Origin: Rhodovastum atsumiense | GTDB lineage: Bacteria > Pseudomonadota > Alphaproteobacteria > Acetobacterales > Acetobacteraceae | Length of the DNA: 64,000 nucleotides | Assembly (NCBI RefSeq): GCF_937425535.1 | Contig: NZ_OW485601.1 | Coordinates: 6,059,501 to 6,123,500, forward strand | Reading direction: 5' to 3' | In this document: positions 25,535 through 34,000 of the stretch, piece after piece | How positions within the stretch are numbered: the stretch's first letter is position 1 | Layout: every line of letters starts with the position of its first letter | Notes under the pieces: generated by a model | The model's database searches: none | Told to the model about the DNA's origin: nothing | Seen by the model: only the letters and a program-made list of their open reading frames with translations | Translations under genes and position numbers: made by a program

Positions 25535-26767
25535 CTATCCCCGCCGCGCCGCCTCGTACGCCGCGCGCGCCCCCGGAAAGCAACCCAGAGCCCGCGGCAG
25601 CACGCCTTGCAGCAGCGAGATCGCCACGCCGTAATTCGTCATCGGCACGCCCTGCCGTTCCGCCCGGTAGAGCCGCGCCAGCATGTGCTTGCGCGTCAGC
25701 ATGCAGGCGCCGCAATGGATGACGATGGCATAGGGCGTCAGGTCCTGCGGCAGGTCGGGCTCGGCGACCACGTCGACCTCGATCCCCCCGCCGACGAATT
25801 GCCGCAGCCAGCGCGGGATCTTCACCCGCCCGATATCGTCGGCGAGCGGGCAATGCGTGCAGCTTTCGGCGATCAGCACGCGGTCGCCGGCCTTCAGCGC
25901 GTGGATCGCCGCCGCGCCGCGCGCGAGCTTCACCAGGTCGCCCTTGAAGCGCGCCATCAGGATCGAGAAGGTGGTCAGCGGCACTTCCGGCGGCGTATCG
26001 GCGGCTGCCTTCAGCACCACCTGGGAATCGCAGATCACCAGGCGCGGCGGGCGATCGAGCCGGGCCAGTGCGTCGCGCAGCTCGCGTTCCTTCACCACCA
26101 TGCACATGGCGTCGGAATCGAGGATCTCCCGGATCACCTGCACCTGCGGCAGGATCAGCCGCCCCTTCGGCGCCCCAAGGTCGATCGGCACCACCAGCAC
26201 CGCGAGGTCCCCCGCCGGCACCAGGTCACCCACCAGCCGCGGTTCCTCCAGCCGCTCGTCCGGCACCAGCCGGGTGATCGCCTCGCGCAGCAGGCCGATA
26301 TTGCTGCCGGTGGCGGCGGAGACGGCGATCGTTTCCAGCCCCTCGCCCGCCAGCAGCTCCAGAACGGTGGCGGATGGCGCGGCAAGGTCGGATTTGTTGA
26401 AGACCACCAGCACCGGCGTGTCGTGTGCGCGCAACGCCGCGACGATGGCGGCATCGTCGGCGCCGTAGCCTTCCGGGCCGCAGACCAGCAGCGCGACATC
26501 GACGCGTTCCAGCACCGCCTCGGTGCGTTGCCGGCGCAGCGTGCCAAGGTCGCCGACATCGTCGAACCCGGCGGTGTCGACGAACACCACCGGGCCGACC
26601 GGTGCCATCTCCAGCGCCTTGCTCACCGGGTCGGTGGTGGTGCCGGGCGTGTCCGAGACGATCGACACGCTCTGCCCGGTCAGCGCGTTCACCAGGCTCG
26701 ACTTGCCGACATTGCGGCGGCCGAAGACGCCGATATGCAGTCGCAGCCCCGCGGGAGTCTCCAGCAT
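25535..26767 (-). CDS. hydF: [FeFe]-hydrogenase H-cluster maturation GTPase HydF
   Basis: The 410-residue protein has an N-terminal GTPase domain (P-loop GRRNVGKSS at 16-24, DTAG at 64-67, NKSD at 124-127). Its C-terminal cluster-binding signature is C303-x-H305, then H351-C352-x2-C355, which is diagnostic of HydF. HydF is the scaffold on which HydE and HydG build the 2Fe subcluster before it is delivered to the [FeFe] hydrogenase. HydE, HydG and a hydrogenase are not in this window. It starts 4 bases after aspA, probably in a glnS-aspA-hydF transcript. Confidence 0.95.
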   Translation of the reverse strand: MLETPAGLRLHIGVFGRRNVGKSSLVNALTGQSVSIVSDTPGTTTDPVSKALEMAPVGPVVFVDTAGFDDVGDLGTLRRQRTEAVLERVDVALLVCGPEGYGADDAAIVAALRAHDTPVLVVFNKSDLAAPSATVLELLAGEGLETIAVSAATGSNIGLLREAITRLVPDERLEEPRLVGDLVPAGDLAVLVVPIDLGAPKGRLILPQVQVIREILDSDAMCMVVKERELRDALARLDRPPRLVICDSQVVLKAAADTPPEVPLTTFSILMARFKGDLVKLARGAAAIHALKAGDRVLIAESCTHCPLADDIGRVKIPRWLRQFVGGGIEVDVVAEPDLPQDLTPYAIVIHCGACMLTRKHMLARLYRAERQGVPMTNYGVAISLLQGVLPRALGCFPGARAAYEAARRG

Positions 26768-26771
26768 CGCC

Positions 26772-28160
26772 CTATCCCCGATAGCCGAGCCGCGTCATCG
26801 CCTCCGGCGAGAGCAGCGCGGTGATGGTGTCGGCATCCAGCAGCCCGGCCTCGATCGCCAGTTCGGCGACCGGCCGCCCGGTCGCCTGCGCCGCCTGCGC
26901 CAGTTCGGTTGCGCGTTCATAGCCGATCTTCGGCAGCAGCGCCGTCACCGTCGCCCAGGAGCGGCGCAGGTCCTCGGCGCAAACCTCGCGATTCACGGTG
27001 ATGCCCTCGACGCAGTTCGCGCGAAAGGTCCGGCAGGCGCCGTCCAGCACCGACAGGCTCTGCAGCAGCGCATGGGCCAGCAGCGGCAAAAACGCATTCA
27101 ATTCCAACTGCCCCGATTGCGCCGCCATCGTCACCATGGCGTCGTGGCCGATGGTCAGCATCGCCGCCTGCGCCACCGCCTCGCAGATCACCGGGTTGAC
27201 CTTGCCCGGCATGATCGACGACCCCGCCTGCCGCGCCGGCAGGCGCAACTCGCCCAGGCCCGCGCGCGGCCCGGAGGCCAGCAGCCGCAGGTCGGAGGAG
27301 ATCTTGAACAGGTTGACCGCATGCGCCTTGAGGATACCGGAGACCTCGACGAAGGCGTCGGCGTTCTGGGTGGCGTCCACCAGGTTCTCGGCGCGGGCGA
27401 GGCCGAAGCCGGTTTCCTCGCGCAGCCGCTCCACCACCAGGAAGATGTAGTCCTGCGGCGCAGTCAGGCCGGTGCCGATGGCGGTGCCGCCGAGATTGAC
27501 CACCCGCAGCCGCTCCTCGCACTTGAACACCCGCCAGCGATCGCGCGACAGTGCTTCTGCCCAGGCCGAGAATTCGGCGCCGAAACTCATCGGGCAGGCA
27601 TCCTGCAACTGGGTGCGCCCGATCTTCACCACGTCGGCGAAGGCCCGCTCCTTCGCCTGGAAGGCAGCCTGCAGCGCGGCGATGGATTTTTCCAGGGACC
27701 GCAGCAGCGCGATCGCCGCCACCTTCAGCGCGGTCGGGAACACGTCGTTGGTCGATTGGTGCAGGTTCACGTGATCCAGCGGATGCACGCGCCGGTAGCT
27801 TCCCCGCGCATCGCCGAGCAGTTCCCCGGCGCGGTTGGCCAGCACTTCGTTGACGTTCATGTTGAGCGAGGTGCCGGCCCCACCCTGCAGCGCGTCGACG
27901 ACGATCTCTCCGGCCAGCCTGCCTTCGGCCAGCTCGTGGCTGGCCTGCACGATGGCATCGGCCACCGCGGGATCGAGGAAGCCAAGTTCGCGGTTGGTGC
28001 GGGCGCAGGCGCGCTTCACCACCGCCATCGCCCGCACCAGCGCGGCCGCCGGCGGTTGCCCGAGCAGCGGGAAATTCTCCACCGCCCGGGCGGTATGCAC
28101 GCCCCAATAGGCGGAGTCGGGCACGGCATGCGCGCCCAGCAGATCGTGCTCGGTGCGCAT
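26772..28160 (-). CDS. aspA: Aspartate ammonia-lyase (aspartase)
   Basis: The 462-residue protein belongs to the fumarase/aspartase superfamily: DSAYWGVHTARAVENFP near the N-terminus, GGAGTSLNMNVNEV, VNLHQSTNDVFPTA, and the flexible signature loop AGSSIMPGKVNPVICE with the catalytic Ser. It deaminates aspartate to fumarate and ammonia. Aspartase genes are repeatedly found beside hydE, hydG and hydF in [FeFe]-hydrogenase bacteria. The tight coupling to hydF here suggests the same functional link, although a housekeeping role is also possible. Confidence 0.9.
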   Translation of the reverse strand: MRTEHDLLGAHAVPDSAYWGVHTARAVENFPLLGQPPAAALVRAMAVVKRACARTNRELGFLDPAVADAIVQASHELAEGRLAGEIVVDALQGGAGTSLNMNVNEVLANRAGELLGDARGSYRRVHPLDHVNLHQSTNDVFPTALKVAAIALLRSLEKSIAALQAAFQAKERAFADVVKIGRTQLQDACPMSFGAEFSAWAEALSRDRWRVFKCEERLRVVNLGGTAIGTGLTAPQDYIFLVVERLREETGFGLARAENLVDATQNADAFVEVSGILKAHAVNLFKISSDLRLLASGPRAGLGELRLPARQAGSSIMPGKVNPVICEAVAQAAMLTIGHDAMVTMAAQSGQLELNAFLPLLAHALLQSLSVLDGACRTFRANCVEGITVNREVCAEDLRRSWATVTALLPKIGYERATELAQAAQATGRPVAELAIEAGLLDADTITALLSPEAMTRLGYRG

Positions 28161-28174
28161 GCCGCCGGTCTCCC

Positions 28175-29887
28175 CTAGCGCTTGCCGGCCGGCTTGCCCT
28201 TGCCGCCCTGCTCCTTGGCCCAGCTGTCGCGCAGGCCGATGGTGCGGTTGAACACCAGCGCCCCCGGCCTGGACTCGGGGTCAGGGCAGAAATAGCCCTG
28301 GCGTTCGAACTGCACCGCCTCGCCGGTGGCGGCCCTGGCCAGGGCCGGCTCCACCAGGCAGCCGGCCAGCACCTCCAGCGAGTTCGGATTGAGATCGGCC
28401 ATCACGTCGCCCTCCGCCCCCGGATCGGGGCGGGTGAACAGCGGATTGTAGATCCGCACCTCGGCCGGCAGCGCATCGGCGGCGGAGACCCAGTGGATGG
28501 TGCCCTGCACCTTGCGCCCATCCGGGGCGTTGCCGCCGCGGGTGGCCGGGTCATAGGTGCAGCGCAGTTCCACCACCTCGCCCGAAGCGTCCTTCACCGC
28601 CGTGCGGCAGGTGACGAGATAGCCGTAGCGCAGCCGCACCTCGCGGCCGGGCGAGAGGCGGTAGAACTTGTTGGGCGGGTTCTCCATGAAATCGTCGCGC
28701 TCGACGAAAAGCTCGCGCCCGAAGCGCACCAGCCGGGTGCCGGCCGAGGGATCCTCGGGGTTATTGACTGCCTCCAGTTCCTCGGTGTGGCCCTCCGGCC
28801 AGTTCTCGATCACCAGTTTCAGCGGGCGCAGCACCCCCATGCGCCGCGGTGCGGCCGCGTTCAGGTGCTCGCGGATGCAGTGGTCGAGCAGCGCCGGGTC
28901 CACCACGCTGTAGGCACGCGCCACGCCGACGCGGCGCACGAATTCGCGCAGCGCCGCCGCCGGCACACCGCGCCGGCGCATGCCCGCGAGCGTCGGCATA
29001 CGCGGGTCGTCCCAGCCCCGCACCGTACCGCCCGAAACCAGTTGGGTCAGGATGCGCTTGGACAGCACGGTATAGGCGATGTTCAACCGCGCGAATTCAT
29101 ACTGGCGCGGCCGCGCCGGCACCGGCAGGTGCTCGATCAGCCAGTCATAGAGCGGGCGGTGATCCTCGAATTCCAGCGTGCAGATCGAATGCGTCACCGC
29201 CTCGATCGCATCGGACTGGCCATGGGCGAAGTCGTAGGTGGGGTAGATGCACCATTTCTTGCCGGTGCGCGGGTGCTCGGCATGCAGGATGCGGTACAGC
29301 ACCGGATCACGCAGGTTCATGTTGCCGGACGCCATGTCGATCTTCGCCCGCAGCACCCGCGCGCCGTTGGGGAATTCCCCGGCCCGCATGCGCTCGAACA
29401 GGTCGAGATTCTCGGCCACCGTCCGGTCCCGGTAGGGCGAGGGCTGGCCCGGCTCGGTCAGGGTGCCGCGCATCGCCCGCATCGCCTCCGGGGCGGTGTC
29501 GTCGACATAGGCGAGCCCGGCGCGGATCAGGTGCACCGCCCACTGGTACAATTGCTCGAAGTAATCTGATGCGTGGTAGAGGTGCACGCCCCAGTCGAAC
29601 CCGAGCCAGCGCACGTCCTGCTGGATCGAGTCGATGAATTCCTGCTCTTCCTTCACCGGGTTGGTGTCGTCGAAGCGCAGGTGGCACCGCCCCCCGAACT
29701 CCTGCGCCACCCCGAAATTCAGGCAGATCGACTTGGCGTGGCCGATATGCAGGTAGCCGTTCGGCTCGGGCGGAAAGCGCGTGACCACGCCCGCGACCCG
29801 ACCCGCCTGGAGATCATCCTGGATGATGTCGCGGATGAAGTCGCGCCCCCCCTCGGTTGGCGTCTCGGTCTCGGTCGGAATGGCCAT
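28175..29887 (-). CDS. glnS: Glutaminyl-tRNA synthetase
   Basis: From ATG 29887 the product is 570 residues. The class I signatures are present: [16 protein letters not shown] (HIGH motif) and [12 protein letters not shown] (KMSKS equivalent). GlnRS-specific segments include [16 protein letters not shown] and WLGFDWG, and the C-terminal anticodon-binding beta-barrels follow ([18 protein letters not shown]). It charges tRNA-Gln directly. Many alphaproteobacteria instead use the GatCAB transamidation route. ATG 29902 is an alternative start. It lies 14 bases upstream of aspA. Confidence 0.95.
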   Translation of the reverse strand: MAIPTETETPTEGGRDFIRDIIQDDLQAGRVAGVVTRFPPEPNGYLHIGHAKSICLNFGVAQEFGGRCHLRFDDTNPVKEEQEFIDSIQQDVRWLGFDWGVHLYHASDYFEQLYQWAVHLIRAGLAYVDDTAPEAMRAMRGTLTEPGQPSPYRDRTVAENLDLFERMRAGEFPNGARVLRAKIDMASGNMNLRDPVLYRILHAEHPRTGKKWCIYPTYDFAHGQSDAIEAVTHSICTLEFEDHRPLYDWLIEHLPVPARPRQYEFARLNIAYTVLSKRILTQLVSGGTVRGWDDPRMPTLAGMRRRGVPAAALREFVRRVGVARAYSVVDPALLDHCIREHLNAAAPRRMGVLRPLKLVIENWPEGHTEELEAVNNPEDPSAGTRLVRFGRELFVERDDFMENPPNKFYRLSPGREVRLRYGYLVTCRTAVKDASGEVVELRCTYDPATRGGNAPDGRKVQGTIHWVSAADALPAEVRIYNPLFTRPDPGAEGDVMADLNPNSLEVLAGCLVEPALARAATGEAVQFERQGYFCPDPESRPGALVFNRTIGLRDSWAKEQGGKGKPAGKR

Positions 29888-30157
29888 GGGTGTCGATTCC
29901 ATCAGCAAGCGTCGGATCAAGTGGAGCAACCTACACCGCGGCACGGATCGTGGCACGCATCCGCGGAGGCAGGGCGGAAAGACGGCAGACTCCGGGACGC
30001 GGGAAGGGCCGTGCCAGCCATGCCACCTCCGCACGGGACCGCCTCGAAAATTGCCGCTGAATTTTCATAGTTCGGCCACAGCGGGAAGCCTACACTCCTG
30101 GTTGCGACAAGAGGGGCGCCGGAAGCTCCCCTCACGAAACAGCAGAAGGGCCGCCCT

Positions 30158-30649
30158 GTGCGCCCTCGAAGTCTTCAGCTCCGCGCCCCGCGGAGCTCGC
30201 GTGAATGGGCCCGCTATCACGACATTCGAAAGCGGTGCCTCTTCGAAAAGTATAACGGCAAGGGTACGCCGTACTACTTCGAATACGATCCCAACCACCC
30301 CGACGAGCGTGACCCGGCGAACCATCCGCTGGTTTTCCTCTGCGACGGACGTGTCATCGGCACCATCCGCATCGACATCAAACCCGACGGTCGGGCCATC
30401 TTCCGCCTCGTGGCCATTGACGACCCCTGGCAGGGACGCGGCCTCGGCACCACCATGCTTTACATGGCGGAGAATTACGCCCGCGAGTGCGGCGCAACCA
30501 CGATCTGCCTGAACTCGGTGGCGGATGCGTTCCGCTTCTACTCCCGCCACGGCTTTACGCCGACGCGCTGGGACGGCTGCACGCATAACCCCACCGAAAT
30601 CCCCGTGGTCAAGCAGCTCAGCGACGAGGCCATGCAGCTCGCCGCCTGA
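30158..30649 (+). CDS. GNAT-family N-acetyltransferase
   Basis: The 163-residue protein starts at GTG 30158 and has a complete GNAT fold. The acetyl-CoA pyrophosphate loop is WQGRGLGTTML, preceded by the beta4 strand IFRLVAIDD. The C-terminal half (CLNSVADAFRFYSRHGF) has the usual beta5-alpha4 pattern. It acetylates an amine on an unknown small molecule or protein in the cytoplasm. It is a single-gene unit ending at a shared hairpin with the M23-like gene. Confidence 0.85.
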   Translation: MRPRSLQLRAPRSSREWARYHDIRKRCLFEKYNGKGTPYYFEYDPNHPDERDPANHPLVFLCDGRVIGTIRIDIKPDGRAIFRLVAIDDPWQGRGLGTTMLYMAENYARECGATTICLNSVADAFRFYSRHGFTPTRWDGCTHNPTEIPVVKQLSDEAMQLAA

Positions 30650-30673
30650 GAGACCTGCAAAACCAGGAACATG

Positions 30674-30705
30674 GATCACGCTGGCCGGCAACGGCCAGCG
30701 TGATC
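30674..30705. terminator. Bidirectional hairpin between the GNAT and M23-like genes
   Basis: GATCACGCTGGCC (30674-30686) and its exact complement (30693-30705) make a 13-base stem with a 6-base loop in the convergent gap. It is 24 bases past the GNAT stop and 30 bases past the stop of the M23-like gene. Confidence 0.8.
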
Positions 30706-30735
30706 GCGCATGCGGCTCCGCGGTAAGGGGCCCGG

Positions 30736-31446
30736 TCAGGCGGCGGAGTCGATGCTTCTCTCGTGACTCGCGGAGCGGGGGCGCAGTCCGACCAGCGGAG
30801 CGGGATCAGGAAACAGATGCGGCAGCGCCGCATCGGCAGGGGCATAGCCGTCGAGCAGCGTATCGGGCGCGTGCTGCACCATCTCCCAGGCCGCCTCGGA
30901 CATCGACTGCAGGTGCAGATGCGGATACCAGCCGCCGTTCTCCTGCGGCGTGCCGATCATGCCGGCGACCGCGCCGCGCACAAGCCGCGTGCCCGGCGGC
31001 GGCAGTCCTTCATGCGCCAGATGGCCCAGCACCACGAATGCCGCCCCGTCCTGCGGCGTGTCGGCACGCAGCACGATCCAGCCCCCCCAGCCGCCCCCCA
31101 ACAAGCCGCATGGGATGGCATGCACCACCTCCCCCGTCACCGGCGCCAGCACCGTCGTCCCCGCCGGCACGTTCAGGTCGATGCCCAGGTGGATGAAGCA
31201 GCCTTCCGGCAGGTAGTGGCCCCGCCATAGATGGGTACGGTCCTCGAGCCAGCCGCCCCAGCTATGGTCCGCGCCCAGCCGCGCCGTCAGCGCAGTGATC
31301 CAGCGATCACAGAATTCCGGGTCGTTCAGTGGGTTCTCGACCGTTATGTCCGGGAAATCGGCCCGCGCGAGCGCATCAAGCCGGAGTTCGACCCATCGCC
31401 GGTTCCCCAGCCCCGGAAAGATCCAAGGTGCATTCTGCATGGTCAT
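30736..31446 (-). CDS. M23-like metallopeptidase-fold protein without signal peptide
   Basis: The 236-residue protein contains the LytM/M23 core: CFIHLGIDLNVPAGTTVLAP holds the first His-Asp zinc ligands (HxxxD) and WYPHLHLQ holds the HxH. Between them lies VVLGHLAHEGLPP. No signal peptide or membrane helix precedes the domain, so the protein should stay in the cytosol, unlike cell-wall M23 peptidases. Similar M23 modules occur fused to aminotransferases in some bacteria. The substrate is unknown. A GGAGG site precedes ATG 31446, with ATG 31440 also possible. Confidence 0.78.
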   Translation of the reverse strand: MTMQNAPWIFPGLGNRRWVELRLDALARADFPDITVENPLNDPEFCDRWITALTARLGADHSWGGWLEDRTHLWRGHYLPEGCFIHLGIDLNVPAGTTVLAPVTGEVVHAIPCGLLGGGWGGWIVLRADTPQDGAAFVVLGHLAHEGLPPPGTRLVRGAVAGMIGTPQENGGWYPHLHLQSMSEAAWEMVQHAPDTLLDGYAPADAALPHLFPDPAPLVGLRPRSASHERSIDSAA

Positions 31447-31646
31447 GGTCCTCCAGGATTGACGCCCAGGGCTCGCGCCCTGCCCGCTGTCCAGGACAGT
31501 CCCCCTGTCCTTTCACCTTCGGCACGCCGGCCCGCGGACCCATGCGCCTGCCTTGGCATCTTGGCGCGGAACTGTAAAGTTTCAACTTCCTGGTGCATGA
31601 CACTGTCAATGCCCGACAGCCCCCGCCCCCCGCAGCAAGGCCGTTC
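31447..31646. other. Divergent gap with two small palindromes
   Basis: This 200-base gap between the M23-like and DUF123 genes contains CAGGGC-tcgc-GCCCTG (31467-31482) and CTGTCCAGGACAG (31487-31499). Either may be an operator for the divergent pair. No clear promoter hexamers are visible. Confidence 0.35.
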
Positions 31647-32096
31647 ATGACCACCACCGCGCCGCGCCGCGGCACCCTGCCCCCCGGAGCCGGCTTCACC
31701 GCGCCGTTCGTGCGCAAGGCAGAGCGCGCCCCGGCCGGGCCGGGCGCCTATGTCCTGGTAGTGGTGCTGCGCCGGCGGCTGACGCTGACCATTCCGGGCC
31801 ACGAGGGCGTGGTGCTGCCCGCCGGACGCTACCTTTATTGCGGCTCCGCCTACGGGGCCGGCGGGCTACGGGCGCGGCTGGGCCGGCACATGCGCCATGG
31901 CAAATCCGTGCGCTGGCACATCGACCACCTGACCGAGGCCGGGCGGGTCACCGGCGCCTGGGTGCTGCCTGGCGGCAACGAGTGCGCCCTGGTCGCCGCC
32001 CTGTCCCACCTGCCGGTGCCGCTGCCGGGCTTCGGCAGCAGCGATTGCGCCATTTGCCGCAGCCACCTGCTCCACTGGCCGGCGCGCGCACGCTGA
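31647..32096 (+). CDS. DUF123 GIY-YIG nuclease-like protein
   Basis: From ATG 31647 the product is 149 residues. The GIY-YIG core is recognisable as GAYVLVVVL and AGRYLYCGSAYGAGGLRARLGRHM. A DUF123-type C-terminal part follows, with the Cys/His elements SSDCAICRSHLLHW. In several archaeal and bacterial proteins this domain is linked to DNA repair nucleases; no function is established for the stand-alone form. The DNA after the gene holds a terminator-like hairpin. Confidence 0.8.
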   Translation: MTTTAPRRGTLPPGAGFTAPFVRKAERAPAGPGAYVLVVVLRRRLTLTIPGHEGVVLPAGRYLYCGSAYGAGGLRARLGRHMRHGKSVRWHIDHLTEAGRVTGAWVLPGGNECALVAALSHLPVPLPGFGSSDCAICRSHLLHWPARAR

Positions 32097-32113
32097 AGCC
32101 CCCCCGCACGGCG

Positions 32114-32142
32114 ATGGCGAAACCGGGTGCGGCTTTCGCCAT
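32114..32142 (+). terminator. Hairpin after the DUF123 gene
   Basis: ATGGCGAAA (32114-32122) and TTTCGCCAT (32134-32142) form a perfect 9-base stem with an 11-base loop, 17 bases past the stop. The following sequence is not T-rich, so termination is plausible but unproven. Confidence 0.55.
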
Positions 32143-32683
32143 GAGACGACCAGGGACACAGCACAAATATTAACCGGTCGATACAAGTATATTCCCGGTA
32201 ACATTGGCGCCACGGAGGCGTCACCGGCCACTTATCCGCCGCACGCCCCGGCAGTAAAGAAATCCTGAAAACAAATTATCAGATGCTTATTTACAATATT
32301 TTCGTATCATAGGAAGCATCAAAGGTATTCTGAATCATCACGGCAGGCCGATGCCCGCAACCGATCTTCCAACATGCCGGAATCCGGTCCGGGGCAATCG
32401 GATCGCCAACGGAGCGGAACGTGTGCAGCTATGGCTTTGAATACCGTTATTGGCGGGTTATTTTTGCGCTGATCTTGCCGTCAGCACCGTCCTACGTGCC
32501 CGGCCCATCGCGATCCAAACCGGCCGGGCATGAATGCAGGGGATCCTGGCTTCCGGGACGATGTTGTCGACAGCGCCGTTGGCTTTGCGTCATCTCAGCA
32601 TAATTTTAACGTTACTTGCGCTCGGGAAGGCCCAGACCCATGCTGAACGACAGGATATTCCTTGTAAAATGTGGGGGAGTTCC
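32143..32683. other. AT-rich intergenic island upstream of the response regulator
   Basis: About 540 bases hold no credible gene. Within them, 32155-32345 and 32435-32470 are strikingly AT-rich for this genome, with runs such as TTTACAATATTTTCGTATCAT. An inverted repeat GATGCTT/AAGCATC (32282-32288 and 32314-32320) brackets the richest part. The composition suggests a promoter or regulator-binding region, or a remnant of transferred DNA. Confidence 0.5.
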
Positions 32684-33142
32684 ATGATCGCCACCACAGC
32701 CGAGGCGCAGGCACCACCGCGGGAGCGGTTTTTGCGGCAAATGCACGACCATGGCGACAAAAGCGTGACTATTCTTCTCGTCGATGACAACGGGCCACTG
32801 CGCGACGTCACGGCCCGTCTGCTCGGCATGGCGGGCTACCATGTCGTGACTGCGGCAAGTGCGGACGAGGCGATCCGTATCCTCGAATCCGAGGCACCGG
32901 TGGACCTGCTGCTCAGCGACGTCATCATGCCCGGCACGATGGACGGCTATGGGCTGGCCCGCTGTGCCGCCGTCTCGTCACGCCGCATCGGCGTGCTGCT
33001 GGTAAGCGCCTTCGCCCACACCCCGCCGGCCCACGACGCCGGGCTTGCCAACCTGCCGTTGCTGCGCAAACCGTACCGCGCGCGGGAATTGCTCAGCGCG
33101 ATTGAAACCGTGCTCGCCACCGTGCAACAGCCGGCACCGTAA
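32684..33142 (+). CDS. Stand-alone response regulator (receiver domain)
   Basis: The chosen ATG 32684 follows GGGGGAG and gives 152 residues. A receiver domain fills residues 27-150: acidic pair D34-D35 in ILLVDDNG, phosphoacceptor D79 in LLLSDVIMPG, S108 in LLVSAF and the conserved K129 in LLRKPY. No output domain is present, so it acts as a phosphate sink, an adaptor or the receiver of a hybrid kinase pathway (the FixJ/CheY-like type often paired with hybrid kinases in alphaproteobacteria). No kinase is adjacent. In-frame codons upstream to 32534 look non-coding. Confidence 0.85.
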   Translation: MIATTAEAQAPPRERFLRQMHDHGDKSVTILLVDDNGPLRDVTARLLGMAGYHVVTAASADEAIRILESEAPVDLLLSDVIMPGTMDGYGLARCAAVSSRRIGVLLVSAFAHTPPAHDAGLANLPLLRKPYRARELLSAIETVLATVQQPAP

Positions 33143-33223
33143 TCCCCGCAACGGCAAGGCGGACCGCACCGGACAATCCCCTTGTCGCGTGACGTCCCGC
33201 AGCCGTGGTGGACCAGCCAGTCC

Positions 33224-33706
33224 TCACGATCCGCGGGCAGGCGCTCCGGGCATCGCGCAATCCGGGCGCAGCAGCATCGTGGAGCGCGTCCAGATCTGGG
33301 TCTGGCCAAGCAGTGGAACCAGCACGTACCCCCGCACGTGCAGTTGTCCCATCTCGTCGAGCCAGAGCCGGCAACTCCAGGCCGTGCCGGTCTCGGGATC
33401 GGTGATGCGCCCTTCCCAGGCATCGGACCCGGCGCGCGAAACCACCAGGATGGTCAGGCCGCACATCGGCCGTCCCTGCGGATCGGCGGGAAGGCTGCCA
33501 TCCGGACGCACAGTCTCGGCCATGCCGACGATGCGCCCGCACCAACCCTGGGGACAGGCCGAAATGGCGATGACCCCGTCCCGGTCCTGGGTCAGCCACT
33601 CACCTTGGAGGCTGCTGGCCCAGGCGGGAAAAGCCACGGAAACAGCAAGGAGAAAAAAGAGCAGAGCGGAGGCGAAGCGTCGCCGTCCGTTCAATGGCAT
33701 TCGCAT
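33224..33706 (-). CDS. Exported DUF2147 protein
   Basis: From ATG 33706 the product is 160 residues, with a signal peptide (FASALLFFLLAVSVAFPAWA). A DUF2147 beta-barrel-like domain follows (LQGEWLTQDRDGVIAISACP, WCGRIVGM, AWEGRITDPETGTAWSCRLW, LHVRGYVLVPLLGQTQIWTR). DUF2147 proteins are small periplasmic proteins of unknown function. Four Cys in the mature part could form disulfides. Its start overlaps the stop of the upstream small gene. ATG 33700 is an alternative. Confidence 0.82.
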   Translation of the reverse strand: MRMPLNGRRRFASALLFFLLAVSVAFPAWASSLQGEWLTQDRDGVIAISACPQGWCGRIVGMAETVRPDGSLPADPQGRPMCGLTILVVSRAGSDAWEGRITDPETGTAWSCRLWLDEMGQLHVRGYVLVPLLGQTQIWTRSTMLLRPDCAMPGAPARGS

Positions 33707-33930
33707 CCCGGGGTCGGGCCGGACTGGTTGCGGATGACATGGTGGTCGATCCACTCGGCCACCAGCCGACGCGCCTCGTTCAGCGACGCCTCGGGATGAT
33801 GGATGCGGTACAAGGTCGTGCAGGCCCGGAATGCATCAAGATCGCCGGTGCCATGGGCGCGCAGGTCGCGATAGGCGGCGACCACCGCCCGCTCGCAGCG
33901 GCGGGCGATCTGGCTGGTGTGATGTCCCAT
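33691..33930 (-). CDS. Small hypothetical cytosolic protein
   Basis: From ATG 33930, preceded by GGAGA, the product is 79 residues (85 from ATG 33948). It is mostly helical, beginning MGHHTSQIARRCERAVVAAY and ending with a Cys-His tail (GPTPGCECH). I recognise no family. Its 3' end overlaps the DUF2147 start by about 16 bases, which suggests coupling and supports it as a real gene. Confidence 0.5.
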   Translation of the reverse strand: MGHHTSQIARRCERAVVAAYRDLRAHGTGDLDAFRACTTLYRIHHPEASLNEARRLVAEWIDHHVIRNQSGPTPGCECH

Positions 33931-34000
33931 TGCGCGGTCGGTCTCCATGGGCGGACTGCCCCCGCCGGTCAGATTAGGGCAGGCGGTTGTCCCGGAGCAA

